A DNA stretch of 5,046 nt from the NCBI GenBank assembly GCA_030697445.1, contig JAUYPY010000020.1:1-5046 (forward strand), written 5' to 3'. Position numbers and translations under genes: made by a program. Shown here piece after piece: positions 4,908-5,046 of the stretch (position 1 is the first letter of the stretch; each line of letters opens with the position of its first letter). The notes beneath the pieces were generated by a model. It was given only the letters and a program-made list of their open reading frames with translations. It was not told the origin of the DNA and did not search any database. This DNA is from a bacterium. Lineage in GTDB: Bacteria > Patescibacteriota > Minisyncoccia > Phycocordibacterales > UBA10002.

Positions 4908-4915
4908 CGATAGTG
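4902..4915. repeat. Small inverted repeat CACTA-N4-TAGTG before the response regulator
   Basis: Perfect 5-bp arms, CACTA (4902-4906) and TAGTG (4911-4915), span the toxin stop codon and end four bases before the -10 box of the next gene. It could be an operator half-site pair, but five base pairs can easily arise by chance. Confidence 0.25.
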
Positions 4916-4918
4916 GTA

Positions 4919-4924
4919 TATACT
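4919..4924 (+). promoter_or_regulatory. -10 box TATACT of the response regulator gene, probable leaderless promoter
   Basis: TATACT lies exactly six bases (4925-4930) before the ATG at 4931. The surrounding GTGGTATATACTTACC closely resembles GTGGTATACTACC at the antitoxin promoter (4426-4438). Both have GGTA and TACC arms around the -10 region. No convincing -35 box is present. TATATA at 4917-4922, with TG at 4914-4915, is an alternative reading of the -10. Confidence 0.55.
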
Positions 4925-4930
4925 TACCTT

Positions 4931-5046
4931 ATGGACTCCAAAACAAAACACACGATACTCGTGGTAGACGACGATAAGTTTCTTCTCACGATGTACCAGA
5001 CGAAGTTTGGGAAAGCAGGGTGGGCGGTGGAGGCGTCGCTAAACGC
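4931..5046 (+). CDS. Response regulator receiver domain, N-terminal fragment
   Basis: The gene runs off the right edge; 38 codons are visible. After a short polar start comes the first strand and acidic pocket of a CheY-like receiver: TILVVDDDKFLLTMY, with the acidic cluster D13-D15 that binds the metal needed for phosphorylation. The first helix (KFLLTMYQTKFGKAG) and the beginning of the second strand (WAVEAS) follow as expected. The phosphoacceptor Asp and any output domain lie beyond the window, so the function cannot be named. It has its own promoter and is unlikely to be co-regulated with the toxin solely by read-through. Confidence 0.9.
   Translation, partial: MDSKTKHTILVVDDDKFLLTMYQTKFGKAGWAVEASLN

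Overview
The window most likely comes from a Candidate Phyla Radiation (Patescibacteria, Parcubacteria-like) genome. The reasons are a compact type IV pilus cluster of the form pilM-pilN-pilO-small bitopic protein-pilB with no secretin gene, pilus proteins that fit their families in shape more than in residue identity, very short intergenic gaps, almost no Shine-Dalgarno sites in front of the main genes, and -10 boxes placed so close to start codons that the messages should be leaderless. The phylum is an inference. The genes read well with the standard bacterial code.

Region 1 (1-3843) is the pilus cluster, all on the + strand. It holds the C-terminal end of PilM (actin-like cytoplasmic platform protein), PilN and PilO (single-pass proteins with periplasm-side ferredoxin-like domains in the classical systems), a small single-pass protein with a GRRNPFAP motif that resembles PilP in position and motif, and the complete PilB extension ATPase. 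PilM/PilN/PilO and the PilP-like protein would form the inner-membrane alignment platform, and PilB would power pilin polymerisation. The gaps between pilN, pilO, the PilP-like gene and pilB are 8, 4 and 6 bases. A perfect TATAAT box lies between pilM and pilN, so pilN-pilB can probably be transcribed separately from pilM.

Region 2 (3844-4379) is a strikingly AT-rich stretch. It begins with a GC-rich hairpin after pilB and then carries up to three very small ORFs (33, 31 and 72 codons), each with one hydrophobic membrane-type segment and none with a recognisable family. The first two overlap by ATGA. Only the 72-codon ORF is reasonably likely to be a gene.

Region 3 (4380-4907) is a type II toxin-antitoxin pair: a 74-residue antitoxin overlapping a 91-residue RelE/ParE-superfamily toxin. 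Its promoter lies in a long imperfect inverted repeat that looks like an operator. Inside the antitoxin there is a near-perfect Shine-Dalgarno with an in-frame ATG that could yield a second, C-terminal-only antitoxin.

Region 4 (4908-5046) starts a response regulator receiver domain that runs off the window, with another -10 box exactly six bases before its ATG.

The unifying unusual feature is regulatory. Three genes (pilN, antitoxin, response regulator), and more weakly a fourth, have a -10 hexamer followed by exactly six bases and then the start codon, so the first base of the start codon would be the transcription start.
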